NCBI GenBank assembly: GCA_964304625.1
Contig: OZ199840.1
Coordinates: 3,348,001-3,412,000 of the forward strand
Direction: 5' to 3'
Length of the DNA: 64,000 bases
DNA from: Kudoa neothunni
Taxonomy: Eukaryota; Cnidaria
The translations under genes and the position numbers were made by a program. Positions 22,478 through 34,740 of this stretch are shown here, in pieces (within the stretch, counting starts at the first letter, position 1; each line of letters starts with the position of its first letter). The notes under the pieces are model-generated. The model did no database searches. It was not told the DNA's origin and saw only the letters and a list, made by a program, of their open reading frames with translations.

Positions 22478-24444
22478 TTACGAATTCCAAGTCCACCAAG
22501 TGTAGAAACTGTGTGAAGGAAACTGGGTGGAAGCTGAGTTGGGTAGTTGTAACCACTTTCGTACAGTGTTTGCTATGTGACGATCGAGGTAAGTTAGTTG
22601 TTCAGCTCGTAAACAATGTGATTTGGTGAAAAATTCAAGGGTTGGCTGAAGATATTGTTTGTAAAGTTCAATTTTCATAAATGGCAGCAAGGGAGATTCA
22701 CTCAAGCGGTTAAGTTTTATCTTAAATTCATCAAAAGGAGGTGGTAAATCTTTGAATGTTTCAAGGTTGGAATTTGTTCCCAGGTATTTGTAAAATTTGT
22801 TGAGATTGGGAATAGTTTGATAATTCAGTTTGATAGGAAATTGGGATGAATGATTGATAAAACGCTTCTTATTCTTGTGAGTGACAACTAATCTAGCACA
22901 TATGTCAATATTGAATTGGATGTTGAGTGGTTGGAATAAACTCTCACATTTTCTGAGAATGGAGGTCATTTTACATTGATTATTAGTTATTAAAACAATA
23001 TCATCAGCAAAAGCTTGTACATTTACTTCAGAACCACGAAGACTATAGCCTGGACATTCGTCAATAATTTGATCTAATAGTCTATCGATTGACATGTTGA
23101 AAATTAAGGGTGAGATTGGACAACCTTGTCTCACACCTACACCATTCATTGGAGCTTTGAGAGAATTACCACAGCTATCAGAGACAACATTGTAGCTTTT
23201 CTCATAGAGATTGGAAATAAAATTTTGTAAATTTTCAGGAAAACCAAACTCCGGCAACACTTTCTTTATATGGTCATGCGGAATACTGTCAAAAGCTTTC
23301 TGAATATCCAGCCAAACGATACAACAGTCTCGTCGCTTCCTTTTAACAGAATCCACAATTTCCTGGAGGGTAAAAGTGTGCTCGGTACATCCATCACATG
23401 CTGCGAATCCTTTTTGTGCTTTGGAGAGTTCAATAAGCGGTCTAATCTTGCCATGAATGGTAGACATAAACAAACGGTAAATTGTTTGTGTGATGCTTAT
23501 TGGACGATATTCTTTTGGGTTATTTGTATTAGGATTGTTGGATTTTGGGATGAGGACGAAATAATTTTGTTGAAAATGACATTCAAAAAGTATACAGCAT
23601 GAGGAAGTGATTTCCAGAATTTGATATTGATACCATCGGTACCAGCAGATGTATCAGTCCTCGCTTTGTCCAATGCAACAAGAATTTCTTCTTGGTTGAC
23701 CCCAAACACTTCACTATCATTGTCATCTCTTCCCTCATAGTATGGATAGCCTTTATTGTCTGTTTTAAAAATGGGACTAGATTGTCCATCAGAATTTTGA
23801 TTGATTGATTGTTGAGAATTAGTATCATTTTGCGAAATTATGTTTGGATTTAATTTGGATTTTGGTTGAATTGTAGGTTGGTTATCATTGATTACAATAG
23901 TTTTTGTGTTGGATGAGGATGGAGCAGAAGACTTGTGGAATAGGTCACTAATAATGTTGGTAGCCGTCGATGTACACCACTTCGGAGCAGGTTCAGCCAC
24001 TTCTCTAAAACATCTCTTTGGATTTGTGCGGTAGAGTCCTCTCAAACGTTTTATTTGATCTGGAGAGAGTGAAGTTTGAGAATTCTCTACGTTTACGTTG
24101 GAATTTGATTTATCAGCAGCTTGTGAATTTTGTAAATTACAATCTGATGATTTTTGACTTGAATTTTGATTTTTCATATGTTTAGATGATTTAGGTGGCT
24201 CTTTTGGCTTGAATAATGGTACATAGTAATAGCCCAACTGTTTTGGCATGCTTTTTAGATATATCAATGAATTTTTTGTATAATGTTTTAATGTCCAACT
24301 GATTATTTTGGTTAACAAGTTGTGTGAGTTCGTCCGATGCAAGCTTAAGCTTGTCTGCTCGTTCTTCTTTACGTTTACGTTGTTTTTCAGCATACGTAAG
24401 GTTTCCTTCATTATTATCAGCAGAATGCTTCTGTGAATTAACAT
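22478..24444 (-). pseudogene. Element A pre-RT linker and reverse transcriptase
   Basis: The frames 23497-24444 and 22478-23473 together cover the RT. Seen in order: the pre-RT motif RTNPKRCFREVAEPAPKWC, the first RT block SAGTDGINIKFWKSL, the first catalytic Asp in VWLDIQKAFDSIPHDH, the GVGVRQGCPISPLIFNMS block, and the catalytic pair in QAFADDIVLIT. These are the signatures of R2/NeSL-group non-LTR reverse transcriptases, which copy their RNA at a nicked target. A frame change near 23500 is shared with the left copy. One near 22500 is private and sits in a G run, so it is probably an assembly error. Confidence 0.8.
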
Positions 24445-24551
24445 AATTTTGATTTAGGTTCGTTGGAATAGTTGGAATATTAGACTGGGATTTAATTGGA
24501 GGTTTATTGATTAATTTGGTTGGAACTGTTGTTTTTGGATTATTTTAGGTT

Positions 24552-26177
24552 TCAACATGGGAATATTGCTTGTTTAATATTTGATACAACCGAAGTGCCT
24601 ATTGATTTGATATTTATATTGATATGTTTAGGATTTTTGTTAATTTTGTCAGCTAGGGTTTGCAATTCAAGGTCAGGACTTACCACCTTTGGAAAGTGCT
24701 TTTTAGATGGCGCTGGTTGTTGCGATGATTGCGATGTTGGATTTGAGATTGAAATTGGTTTTGATTGGATATGCGCCTCACCACTACTTTTAATTATGAT
24801 TGGATTAATTGGAATATTTGTAGATTTTTTAGGTTGATTAGAATTAATAGTTGGCGGCTTATTTGTGTTTTTATTGCGTGGTTTGTTAGTATTAGATTGA
24901 TTCTTCGAGATAGAAATAAGTCGATTAACTTCCTGAGAAATTGTAGTAGTTTTATTTGATTTGGAATTATTCGGTGTTTGGAAATCTTCAATAATCAGCG
25001 AGTTATCCTCCATAGCCGAGTAGTAGAGGGTGTCCTCTTGATTATTGTGAGCATTGTATGTTGGAGTTTTTTCAGGAGGTTCATAATATATTATTCCAAA
25101 TGATGAGTTTGATATATTTTCTTGCGAATCAGGTTCTTGCTCAATTAGTTCTTGTTTGATGTATAAGCAATCACCTCCAGATTGTGGCGGTGGTTTAACA
25201 TCCGTAATTATCACATCATCGTCAATCTCTTGATTGGTATTAGAATTGTTAATAGGATCTTCCAAAATAGCCATATTCAAATTGTCCGATTGGTCCATAA
25301 GTGCTTTAAGATCATTCCGGTAAATTTGGTGCTCCATATCCAGTGCAAGCATTTTTTGCGATTTCCACAATACAGCGTCATTCGACGCAAATGTTACTTC
25401 TTGAATATTGATTTCTTCCGGATCAGGGGGTGCAATTTCATTGTTGTTATTTGAATTATTTTCCCTCACTATTTGTTCCAACTCTAGGCGATCTCTTTCG
25501 AAATCCGCCCACCATCTAGCCTCCTTTGCGTTTTGTAAGCGGAAATTCGTATTGTTGATATTTACGTTGTTAAATTTAATCAACTCATTTTGATTATTAA
25601 TGTTAATATTGATATTGATATTGTTAACATTATTAATATTGTTGACATTGTTGGATTGCAAATTATATTGAATAGTTGTCGGAGAGTTAGAATTTATGGA
25701 TGCGCATGGTGTAGAGTTGAAATGTGAAAATTGGATATTGTTAGAATTAGAATTGGTGCATGTCGGTGTTACGTCTTTTTTATATTTTTCTAATGCACCA
25801 ATAGGTCTCAGATTAGTTCTATTAGTACCAACATCAGCAGCAGAATTATGGTTGTTATTATCACTAATATTTCCAACTAATGTCGGTTTATTATTATCAA
25901 TTAATCGTTGATGTCGTTGTTGATTTTGTGGATTAACAACCTTTGGAATGTTCAATTGGTTATGATCAACGATGGCGTTCGAATTAGTCGTACGACTACT
26001 TAAAATATTCGTCGCATATCGTCGTAGGTTGTTGAAAAAAGAAATATCATTATTTTGTTGGTTTTCAGAGTTGTTATTAACATTATTATTATTATTATTA
26101 ATGTTAGGTTGAATTGTTGATAATGTTTCAACGACTGAATTATCCATAAGCAAATTGTCGTTGGGAACAAATTGCAA
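24552..26177 (-). pseudogene. Element A asparagine-rich linker region
   Basis: This 541-residue frame is dominated by Asn, with tracts such as NINNNNNNVNNNSE, and contains acidic patches and a short basic end. It is probably a continuation of the N-terminal protein after a frame change near 26280 that both copies share. Low-complexity Asn tracts also reflect the AT-rich codon bias. No domain is recognisable. Confidence 0.55.
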
Positions 26178-26230
26178 AGTAAACTCATTAGCATCAATAA
26201 AAGTGGATTTTCCAGTATTTAAATTCGTTG

Positions 26231-27924
26231 TTACATCAACATTTGGGTCGTTGTAGTAAAAGATTGCAATATTCTTATCAGCTGCGACGGAAGTGTTACA
26301 TCACTGTCAGTTGAATTTTCATATTTAACAATAATATTATCATTTGCGGCGTTAGATTGGACATTTGAATTATTTGAATCATTTTCATCATCAATTTGAA
26401 TAGTTTCATCAACATTTGGCGCATTATTTGAAGAATCATAACAATATTGAGAATTAATCTTATCAGTTGCAACAATGGTAACATCATTCGGAATTTCATT
26501 TGAAATTTCATTTAAAGTAGAATCATCATCATTTATAACTGTAACATTGCCAAAATTACCATCAAAAGTATCAACCTGATTAGTATTAATGACATTAGTA
26601 TCATCAATATTGATGTCATTATTTGATAAAGTAACATTGCCATTATAAACTAGCGATTTTTCCATACAAAAAGTCAGCTCATTTACATCATTAAACGCAC
26701 TATTTAGCAATCCGCTGCTAGATGAATTACCTGAATAGTAGCGGTAATCTGGCGATTGTTGTTCGGGGATTTCACTATCAATATCAAGTAGTAAATTTTG
26801 TTCAGTCAAATTCAAGTGTTCATAAAGAATATCTTCAATAGAGGTTGAATCCATGGGTTCGATGTTAACATTTTCATCTTCAATTGGTAAAGATAAGTCG
26901 TTATCTCTAATCACCTCTGTATTGTTCAAAATATATTGGGAATTTTCGCATGTACGAGCATTCAAAGAATATGAAAAGTTTGGTTGGTCATCATGTTCAT
27001 CCATAACATTTTCCGGTGATTCTATTACATTGTTTGTTGCTTGATCATCATTATTACACACTTTAGAGATAGAAGGAGGATCAGCGGTAACATCATAAAG
27101 CGGCGGTGACGGAGATGGAATAGAATGAACAGTGGATTTTATGGATTGAAAAGCCCCGCCAGAGTAGGCGGGAGATAACGGTAATGTTGAATTTTTCAAA
27201 TTTTCATCAAATTTCTCACCAATTTGTTCACTTTGAGCTGTAGATGCGATATATCTGTATTTTCCGCTTTGATATTCAAAAGGTTCAATGTAGAAAGCTG
27301 TCGTTATCATAACTCTGTAATCTTTAGGGATTAACTCTTCTGGGACCAATTTCTCATCCAAATGTTCAATTATGGCATCTTTTAGCTCAGCAATTGACTT
27401 ATTGTAACGTGCTTTACGATCCAATACCATTTTCTTCAATTTTAGACCACTTCGGTTCATCACCATCCACATCAACTGCAAAGATGGTCTAATTTTTATG
27501 TCTTGTTCAACTTCAATCGAATCGCCAACAGAGCATGGAGTAGTCAAAGTAGGTGGGTTTCTATCGTAGTACTCAGAAATAAATTCTTTGAGGTTTTGTG
27601 GGAATCATCAGCTGATATCATATCAGTAAAGAGTGGAAAAGTAATCTGAAACAACGATAGGTGCTTCCTCACGAAATCAGCGACACATTTAGCAATCCTA
27701 AGCAGCTTAATATTGTAGGATTTCAATTCCAAATATTCAGAATATAGATGCAAAATGAGTCGGCCAAGATCGTGGTCAAAATTTTCTAGCGTAGAGAGCT
27801 CGCAGTTCAATTTTAAACATACCGTTAAGATCAGTGGGTCATATGCTTTTAAAATATGTGTGAAATTTTTTCTCATCGCTGCGCGAAAAAGAAAAACGTC
27901 GCCCGATATGGGGATCGAACCCAT
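26231..27924 (-). pseudogene. Element A N-terminal protein region
   Basis: The frames 27544-27924 (126 residues) and 26231-27547 (438 residues) overlap by four bases at a frame change. The first ATG lies in the tRNA T arm and gives MGSIPISGDVFLFRAAMRKNF; the internal MRKNF is the alternative start. Residues 1-230 are almost identical to element B, with the divergence starting sharply after SGKYRYIA. After this boundary A and B remain alignable (NSTLPLSPAYSGG versus NSTLPLSSVHIGG), so both proteins share the domain. The rest is acidic and Asn/Ser-rich. No catalytic motif is seen. Confidence 0.6.
27886..27896 (-). terminator. Pol III T-run terminator of tRNA-Lys
   Basis: Four bases after the tRNA 3' end the minus strand reads TTTTTCTTTTT, a normal pol III stop. 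The same T-run follows the tRNA half in elements A, B and C, so the terminator is part of the element's leader. Pol III transcripts from the tRNA promoter should therefore not reach the element ORF. Confidence 0.7.
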
Positions 27925-27973
27925 GACCCCGAGATTAAGAGTCTCGTGCTCTACCTTTCTGAGCTAACCGGGC
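27901..27973 (-). tRNA. tRNA-Lys (anticodon CTT), intact
   Basis: The 73-base sequence folds as a full cloverleaf. The acceptor stem has seven pairs, one of them G-U. The D arm is normal, the anticodon stem CGAGA/TCTCG carries the loop CTCTTAA (anticodon CTT), and the T arm ATGGG/CCCAT carries the loop TTCGATC. Internal pol III A and B boxes are present. Two T5 runs directly downstream (27886-27896) would terminate pol III. The gene is the 5' boundary of the LINE array, and its 3' half is repeated as the head of every element. Confidence 0.96.
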
Positions 27974-30900
27974 ATTCACGTGTAATGTTGATTATACGTT
28001 TGTGTTATATACGTTTCCAATAATATTAAACACCTCTAATTTGTACTATTAACTTTTTGCACTTTTCTTAAATGTTCATGTCTTCGTGTTACGTTTTAAA
28101 TAACAATCAACTTGTTTCATGGTGTATGATATGATAGTTATTTCTCATTCTATTTTCGCACTCTGTTACAGGTCTGAGAAATATTTTATTTTAAGCCCTA
28201 ACCTTCTACGTATTCTTCCCAGTTATCATAGGTACTCAATCATTTTTGAACTTTGAAAATAACGGCATTTTATGCGTGAAATGCATACGTTCTCTCCAAT
28301 AATTCAAGTGGAACATAACTATGAAGTCTGAATTCTTTTATTACGTTTGTTTACAATTTTTCCAAACATTCTGACATGTAGTAAAATAGAGAGTTTTACT
28401 GGGTATTATTTGAAATATGTCTTTGAAGGTGAAACAAATGATTCATAATTTAGGTGTCAGCAAAGTAACTTTAATGACAAACAGACATCATCATTCTTAT
28501 AGTTGCTCAAACAAAATACCATAATAAACTCGAGCATTCGCTATCTATATCCTTGATGATGAATTCAGCCATTTTTTGTTTAATGCAATGATAAAGATGT
28601 TACCAATTGTTTTCGTGATCAATATATTCTTAAAAGAGGATCGAAAAAGAAATAAGAAGATAGATTCAAAACTTTTAACGAAAGGATATAAATTCAAATT
28701 ATCCCACCAACTCAGACTTTAAGTCATTATTCACTTATTTCAAAAGTGATACAAATTTTTAACTCGATCAATTCTTTGTTAACGTTTGGAGTAATCGGAA
28801 ACCATTTCAATAATTGATAGCACAAATTAGTGACTCAATACTTCTCATCAAATATTTCCTTTCGTTGACGTTAATGATGCTTTGGACGTATTCATTGAAT
28901 TCGTATACCTAATACATAAAACATTAAATTATATGATCATTGACAAGTTTCATTTTGGATTATTAAAAAATAAGAATGAATTAATTCATTTCAATAAATT
29001 GGCAAATTAAATTTTAAATAGTTGAAATTCCCACTAAATGGTTTTCGTGTGTTACATACATTGTATATATTAAACACACTTTCATCTCTCTCTCTTTGGA
29101 TGTAAATAAACCCGCCGGGAATACAAACGAACTATTGGCAATTGTTTAACGAATAATTAACTTTCACTACATTAGAATCTCATATTTCATAATATCGATA
29201 TGTTATTGACCAAACTGTAATATTTTAATTACCGCTTATTTTTAAATTTCTCTAGCGACCTATTATCAATAATCTCGATTGATAATTTCATTCCAAAACC
29301 AGCGACAGTCAACCATATTTATAAATAGATTTTACTTATGACGTTAAAAACTATATGTTTGAACAGAGCTTTAAACCGTATTTATCTGGTGTTAAATAAC
29401 ATGTTTGACACTATTTATTACAGCCATTACAACACAAAAATATAATAAAAATTAATTAATTTGTTTATTAAAAACCTCTTATTACAATCTTCAATAATTA
29501 ACGAAGAATGAAATAATTTCTCACATTATTTGTAATATTATCCCTGAAAAAAACTGTGAATCATAATTTTTAATTAGTGACACAAATAAAATCAAGTTAA
29601 TTATATCACCCATAATCTAATGAATTTTACTTTCAAAATTCTGAACTCATTAATCCCGTAATTACATTTATTTTCCCGAACAAAAGAGTTCTTTTAAAGT
29701 CTTTATTCTAAGGACATTTTGACGACTCGTTTCATTGATAATCATAATCACTGAATTTATTTATAGCCTTAAATTTAAAATAATTATTATATATGAGCCA
29801 AAAACATCAAACAACCCATAGATTTAGATTACATAATCTACAATGAAATAGCTATAATAATCTCAATAAAGTTTAAAAGCAATATGTAACAACTCAAATG
29901 TGATTTCATGCGCCCAATTATTCAGTGCACCGCAGAAAATTTTAAATAACACAAAAATTATTCCAAATAATGTAATTAAAATAACAAATACCTCATATAA
30001 TATTTGTCATTCAACCCCAGTTTAATAAAAAATGAAATATACAACATCATTCGAATAATCAATAAATCATCTCTCCAATTTGTTAAATTTAATTTACTAA
30101 ATTTATTAAAATGGATAATAATTCAAATAGTAACTTTAAAATTGCATTGTAATGTTTATTCAACCACAGATTCTATAAATATTCAATAATAAAAATAGGG
30201 GAGGATTTTCAACAAGTGATAGATAAAAGTTTTTTGTATTCGAGCTAAATTCGCTCTAAAATTTTAATAATAAACGTGGTCAGAATAATCCATTAATTAA
30301 TAAATAGATTTGTATGTCTACTTAAAAATTATAAAATAATAATTATAACAGTCTAACATATATCTAGATAATGGCACGACCTTAAGTTATGTTCGTGTAT
30401 TACAATGCGCGAATAACCAAACTCAGCATGTACATATAAGTTAGAAAGTAAATTTTGACAATTCTGCTTAACAAACTAAATTCTCCAAATGAATTACAAT
30501 AGATTGGTTTTATTTATCAGTCATTCGAAAATTTTAATATCAATAATATGCATACTAATGTAATTGTTTTTATTTAAATGATACATAATTTTTAAATGAA
30601 TACGATTAAATGTGATTAAAATATATTGCAGAAATTCAAGTAACAAAAATAAGTGTACAGAAGCTACTTGATATTTAAAGTAAATCGGCTATTCTTTATT
30701 TAAATGAAATATAACGCATTTATTCCTCATAAAATTTTTCAGCATAAAAAAAATACGATACTCAAACTTTTATCAACTTCTGATATATTTGATAATTATC
30801 TAACTTTTTATTAAATCTATAATCCTATAACATTAATTAAGGTTTTAGCACTTATTAATCGATGTAATGAGCTATATAAAGAATTAAAATGCGCTAAAAC

Positions 30901-33900
30901 CAAGTGGTAAATCAATATTCTTGAGTTAAAAAATTATCACCAACAAGCGTATAATATTTAACATCAAAACAAATATTTCTGACTGAAAAAAATTTTATAG
31001 CTACCAGTTAAAGCTCAGTCAAATTATGATTTTTCGGTATTAAAGCTTTAATGCATTTATATTATGATAGCATATAAAGATACCTCTGAATTCCAGCAAA
31101 ATGCAAACGATAATTTAACCTTCATATATTGTACGAGGAAACGTTTTTGGTGTCGAAAAAGAAAACGTGAAATATCAATGGAATACGACAGAGATTTTTG
31201 TAAGAACAAACGCACCTTTATCTTCAGTTCATATCACACCTAGGTAACCATAAAAATAAATTTGACTGAACATAGGTTGATACAATAATACAATTGAATG
31301 CTAGGCGGTGGTATTATCAACCGTCATAAATGAATAAGGACTCCGATGTAGCAAAGGGGTGAAAAGACAATCACCACCTGCATATTATAACTATGCACGT
31401 TGGTTCATTTGTCGTTTGTATTCGGCGTTTGTTGTAGGCTTTTAATCCCTTAATCAACTTGGGTGTACTAACCTCAAGGTCATTTTTAATTCCCTCAAAT
31501 TCTTGAATGTCCGTTTAAATTCATGAAATTTTTGTTATTCCCTTAAATAAATGATTTCTGGGGTGTTAAATTTTGAAAAAATTAACAATAATGAAGTGAG
31601 TTTGCCGTGAACAAAAAGATTATTCATAAATAAACATTGGGGTAAAAATCACGCTAAATTTTTCTCTGATCGTTGCTTTTAAAAGATTATTCGAAATGAA
31701 TGTGAAATTGTATTCAATTGGTGAATTTTAGATTTTAGTGGAAAATGATAATTATTGTAATAATTAATCTTCAATATTCTAGCTTAATGTGCTTAGGAAA
31801 TAATTCACAATGTCGTTAAAAGCTATCAATCGTCACGATAGCTTTTGACCTTTAAAGGCGGCTTAACCATGCTTAATATTCTTTAATATTTTTACTAAGT
31901 ATGATTTTTGATAATATACCGGTTTTCATCATTTAATTAAGAATTTGGTAAAATTTTCGACTTATTGTGTTTTTATTTGGGTAGTACACAACAACGTAAA
32001 TTTCAATTAATCTGGGAAATTTCGTTTTATTAATAAACTCATGGAGTTGAATAAGTTGGAATTTAGTGAAAACAGCGGTGAGGGTTTTTATCAAATTTCA
32101 TTGTATACAATTTTTAAATTAATTAAATAACTTTATATAATTTTATTAGAATATTAATTGATAAAAAGTGGGGTTATTTTCTGCAGATAATTCGTTAGGT
32201 GAACTTTTTTCGACTAACTTAAAAGTTTAATAAAGAAGATTATGTTGAGCAACATTTTTATGAAAGGAAACTTTAAAAAATTTCGTAGACATCTATGGCT
32301 TGATTGTATGTTTAATTTGTAAGTATTTGAATGTTTGCAAAGATTTTGGTAAAAAGAGTATTATCCTTTTGGAAAAAAATATTCAAAAATGCTGAAAGTC
32401 AATAATAACTATGGCATTAATTGGTTTTAAAAATTAAGCTTGTTGAAATTGGCATGATGAAGATAATTTTTAATTCCATTCTTAGAGTATTCATTATATT
32501 TTTTTTATTCAGAAATGGAGGCGTAATAATAATCACTGTGCTATGGTTTTCGGGAAGTGTAAAACTTTCTTTTTATGTGATTATTTTATGTATAAAATTT
32601 CTCAAGAAAAATACTAAGCGAAGTTTTCTAAAATCTAATAAATTATCGACAAACCCCATTTATTTCCATTGCCTATCATTAAAGTTTAATTTTACAGACT
32701 TGTGACAATTTTATTTTGTGCATTATGGATGAATTTAAAAACATTAAAAAATTGAATTTAAAGTTTTTAAGCCTATTTTTTTAAGTGATCTAAAAAAATC
32801 ATTCTTTTCGACGTTAGATTAATCATCAGAAATTGTGACAAGAAATTCATCGGAACACTTTTATCATTCAGATATAAGCAATATCGTAAAGGTTAAATAA
32901 ATATAGAAGACGTGGATAATGTTTAAACTAGTCGATAATAATTACTAGAATTATTATCGTTTTCTACACAAATATGGTTGCGATAGGAAGATTTAACGAA
33001 TGCTCATTAATTTTGGTTCCATAAACGAATAATTGGTCCTGATCAAACATTTTTAAATGTTTATCTATTAATTTTAAATAAATTCAACCCATTTGTAACA
33101 AAATAAATGCATGGGTCAATTAAGAAATTTTGTTAATCTTCGAATTGTGTATTTAGTGTTGCCTGAAATAGGAAATATTCTTTAAAATATTCAAAAAAGC
33201 AAACTAATCAACCATTAACACTTATTTTTATGTCACATTATTGAATTATTAACCATTAAATCCATAAAAGCATTAAGGCAAATTTTTTGGTTGGATGAAG
33301 ACTTTTTGTATCAATAGAAGGTAGTTCTGGTAATCAAATCTTAGAGAAAGGTCTAAATTTAAAGTAAAATTTGTTTCTATATACATCTTTCGTATATTGC
33401 AGAGATGAGTTCCAAAATGGAGTTGTCATTTTAAATTATCTACGTGAATGTGAGCTCTATCGTTACAAACGATATTATAGTTAATTTACATGTAGATTTA
33501 AAAGAGAAAACAATTAGGTTGGTTAATTATTATTAATTTTATAATATAAAAATTAGAAATTATAAACGAGGAAAAAAAGGAAATGGTAATTTAATCTGTA
33601 TTTGACTTTTTTCTACTTGTTTTTAACAATTCTTTTTTATATTTTTAAATAAATAAGATCTATTTATAAACTAAAAGAATTAACAAACTTGATTATGCTG
33701 AAAAAAAAATTTAAACTAACGAATGAGGACAGAAACTTCAAAAATTAATATTAACAATTTGATTTTAATGAAACATTCGTTTTTGATTTATTTTGCTAAT
33801 TCAATCTAGAAATACTATATTTTTTCTTTACTGGTGAAATGAATTTTTTATTTATTAATATTAATAAGTAATATATTAATAATCATTTTTTTAATTCCCC

Positions 33901-34740
33901 TTATATCAACCAGATGGTTAAAAATATTTATTTGAATAAAATGGTAAACGCTTTTAATGTATAAACATGAGCATTTAATAATTTATTGTTAAAAAATAAA
34001 AAAATAGGAAATTTTAATAATCTTAACGAAATTTGATACAAAAATTTATTTAGATAATAAACGTGGAATTTAATTTTGGTATAATAAATAACTCTGTTAT
34101 GGCATATACTTTTTCATGAATATCATTATCGATAACAGCAATAAGGCTAACGGCTAACTTCAAATTTATTGAAGAGTTCTCTTATCGAAATTCGAATATA
34201 CATGATATAAAAAATAACAATTGAATTTATTACACCCAAAAAATAAATGTTTCAACTTAAAAATAACACGTGCACGTTGAATGGCCAAAGCTTGCCAAAA
34301 AACGTGATCATTTATTTTCATTATTTATACAAAATAATTAACATAAAATGCCTGTCAAATTCTAAAAATAAAAATTATTTTAAGAAGGTTTCTTTATTAA
34401 ATTAAAACTTAATAGTTACTTCAAATGTCCTTATCATATTGTAGAATTAAATAGTAACACCTATTACTCAACTCTGTTAAAATATTTCCAGACATAATTT
34501 GAATTTATGAGTGAGTAGTCTAAATAATACGATATAATAAAGTTTTTACTAAAAATTGGAATTAAGATTCCATTAATGATTGTAAACCTATTTCTTATTT
34601 TATATTCTACAAAATTTTTAGCTCAGTAGATATTTAATCATATTGATATATAATGACATTTACTTATCTAGTTATATTCCAATCAATTTTTATAAAACAA
34701 GTTAAACATGCACATAATACTCTATCATTATTCGTTTAAA
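27974..34740. other. AT-rich region with no supported gene
   Basis: About 6.8 kb of AT-rich sequence. The only longer frame, 32421-32705 plus, is low-complexity and hydrophobic as expected for random AT-rich DNA. A perfect 10-bp hairpin stem lies at 31818-31846. Nothing else is supported. Confidence 0.6.

Larger units (their letters stand above)
13631..27051. repeat. Right copy of the 13.4-kb near-identical block
   Basis: This is the partner of 1-13430. The right copy continues past the end of the left one to the intact tRNA-Lys gene, so it is the more complete version of the array. Frame breaks found in only one copy fall at homopolymers and are probably sequencing errors. Breaks shared by both copies are probably real decay. 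Confidence 0.95.
21151..27938 (-). mobile_element. Element A, RLE-type (R2/NeSL-like) LINE in tRNA-Lys, right copy
   Basis: This is the youngest and most complete element, about 6.8 kb. On the minus strand it begins with the tRNA 3' half (27901-27938), which is at the same time the 3' half of the intact tRNA. There follow a T-run leader, a long Asn-rich N-terminal protein region, a pre-RT motif, a reverse transcriptase with FADD, a C-x2-C-x7-H-x4-C knuckle and a PD-(D/E)xK-like endonuclease, then a 170-base 3' UTR ending at the next tRNA half. It has about five frame changes; the ones shared with the left copy are likely real. No C2H2 or Myb domain typical of R2 is visible. The clade within the R2 group is not resolved. 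Confidence 0.88.

Noticed and set aside
20459-27938. Reading the 690-bp repeats flanking element A as one long target-site duplication
   Set aside because: The repeat boundary falls inside a protein domain that continues, diverged, in both A and B and is also found in C, so the repeat belongs to the elements.
31818-31846. 10-bp perfect hairpin AAAAGCTATC/GATAGCTTTT
   Set aside because: Isolated, no conserved flanks or terminator context; expected by chance at this scale in AT-rich sequence.
32421-32705. 94-residue plus-strand frame
   Set aside because: Dominated by Ile, Phe, Lys and Leu as expected for chance frames in AT-rich DNA; no motif.
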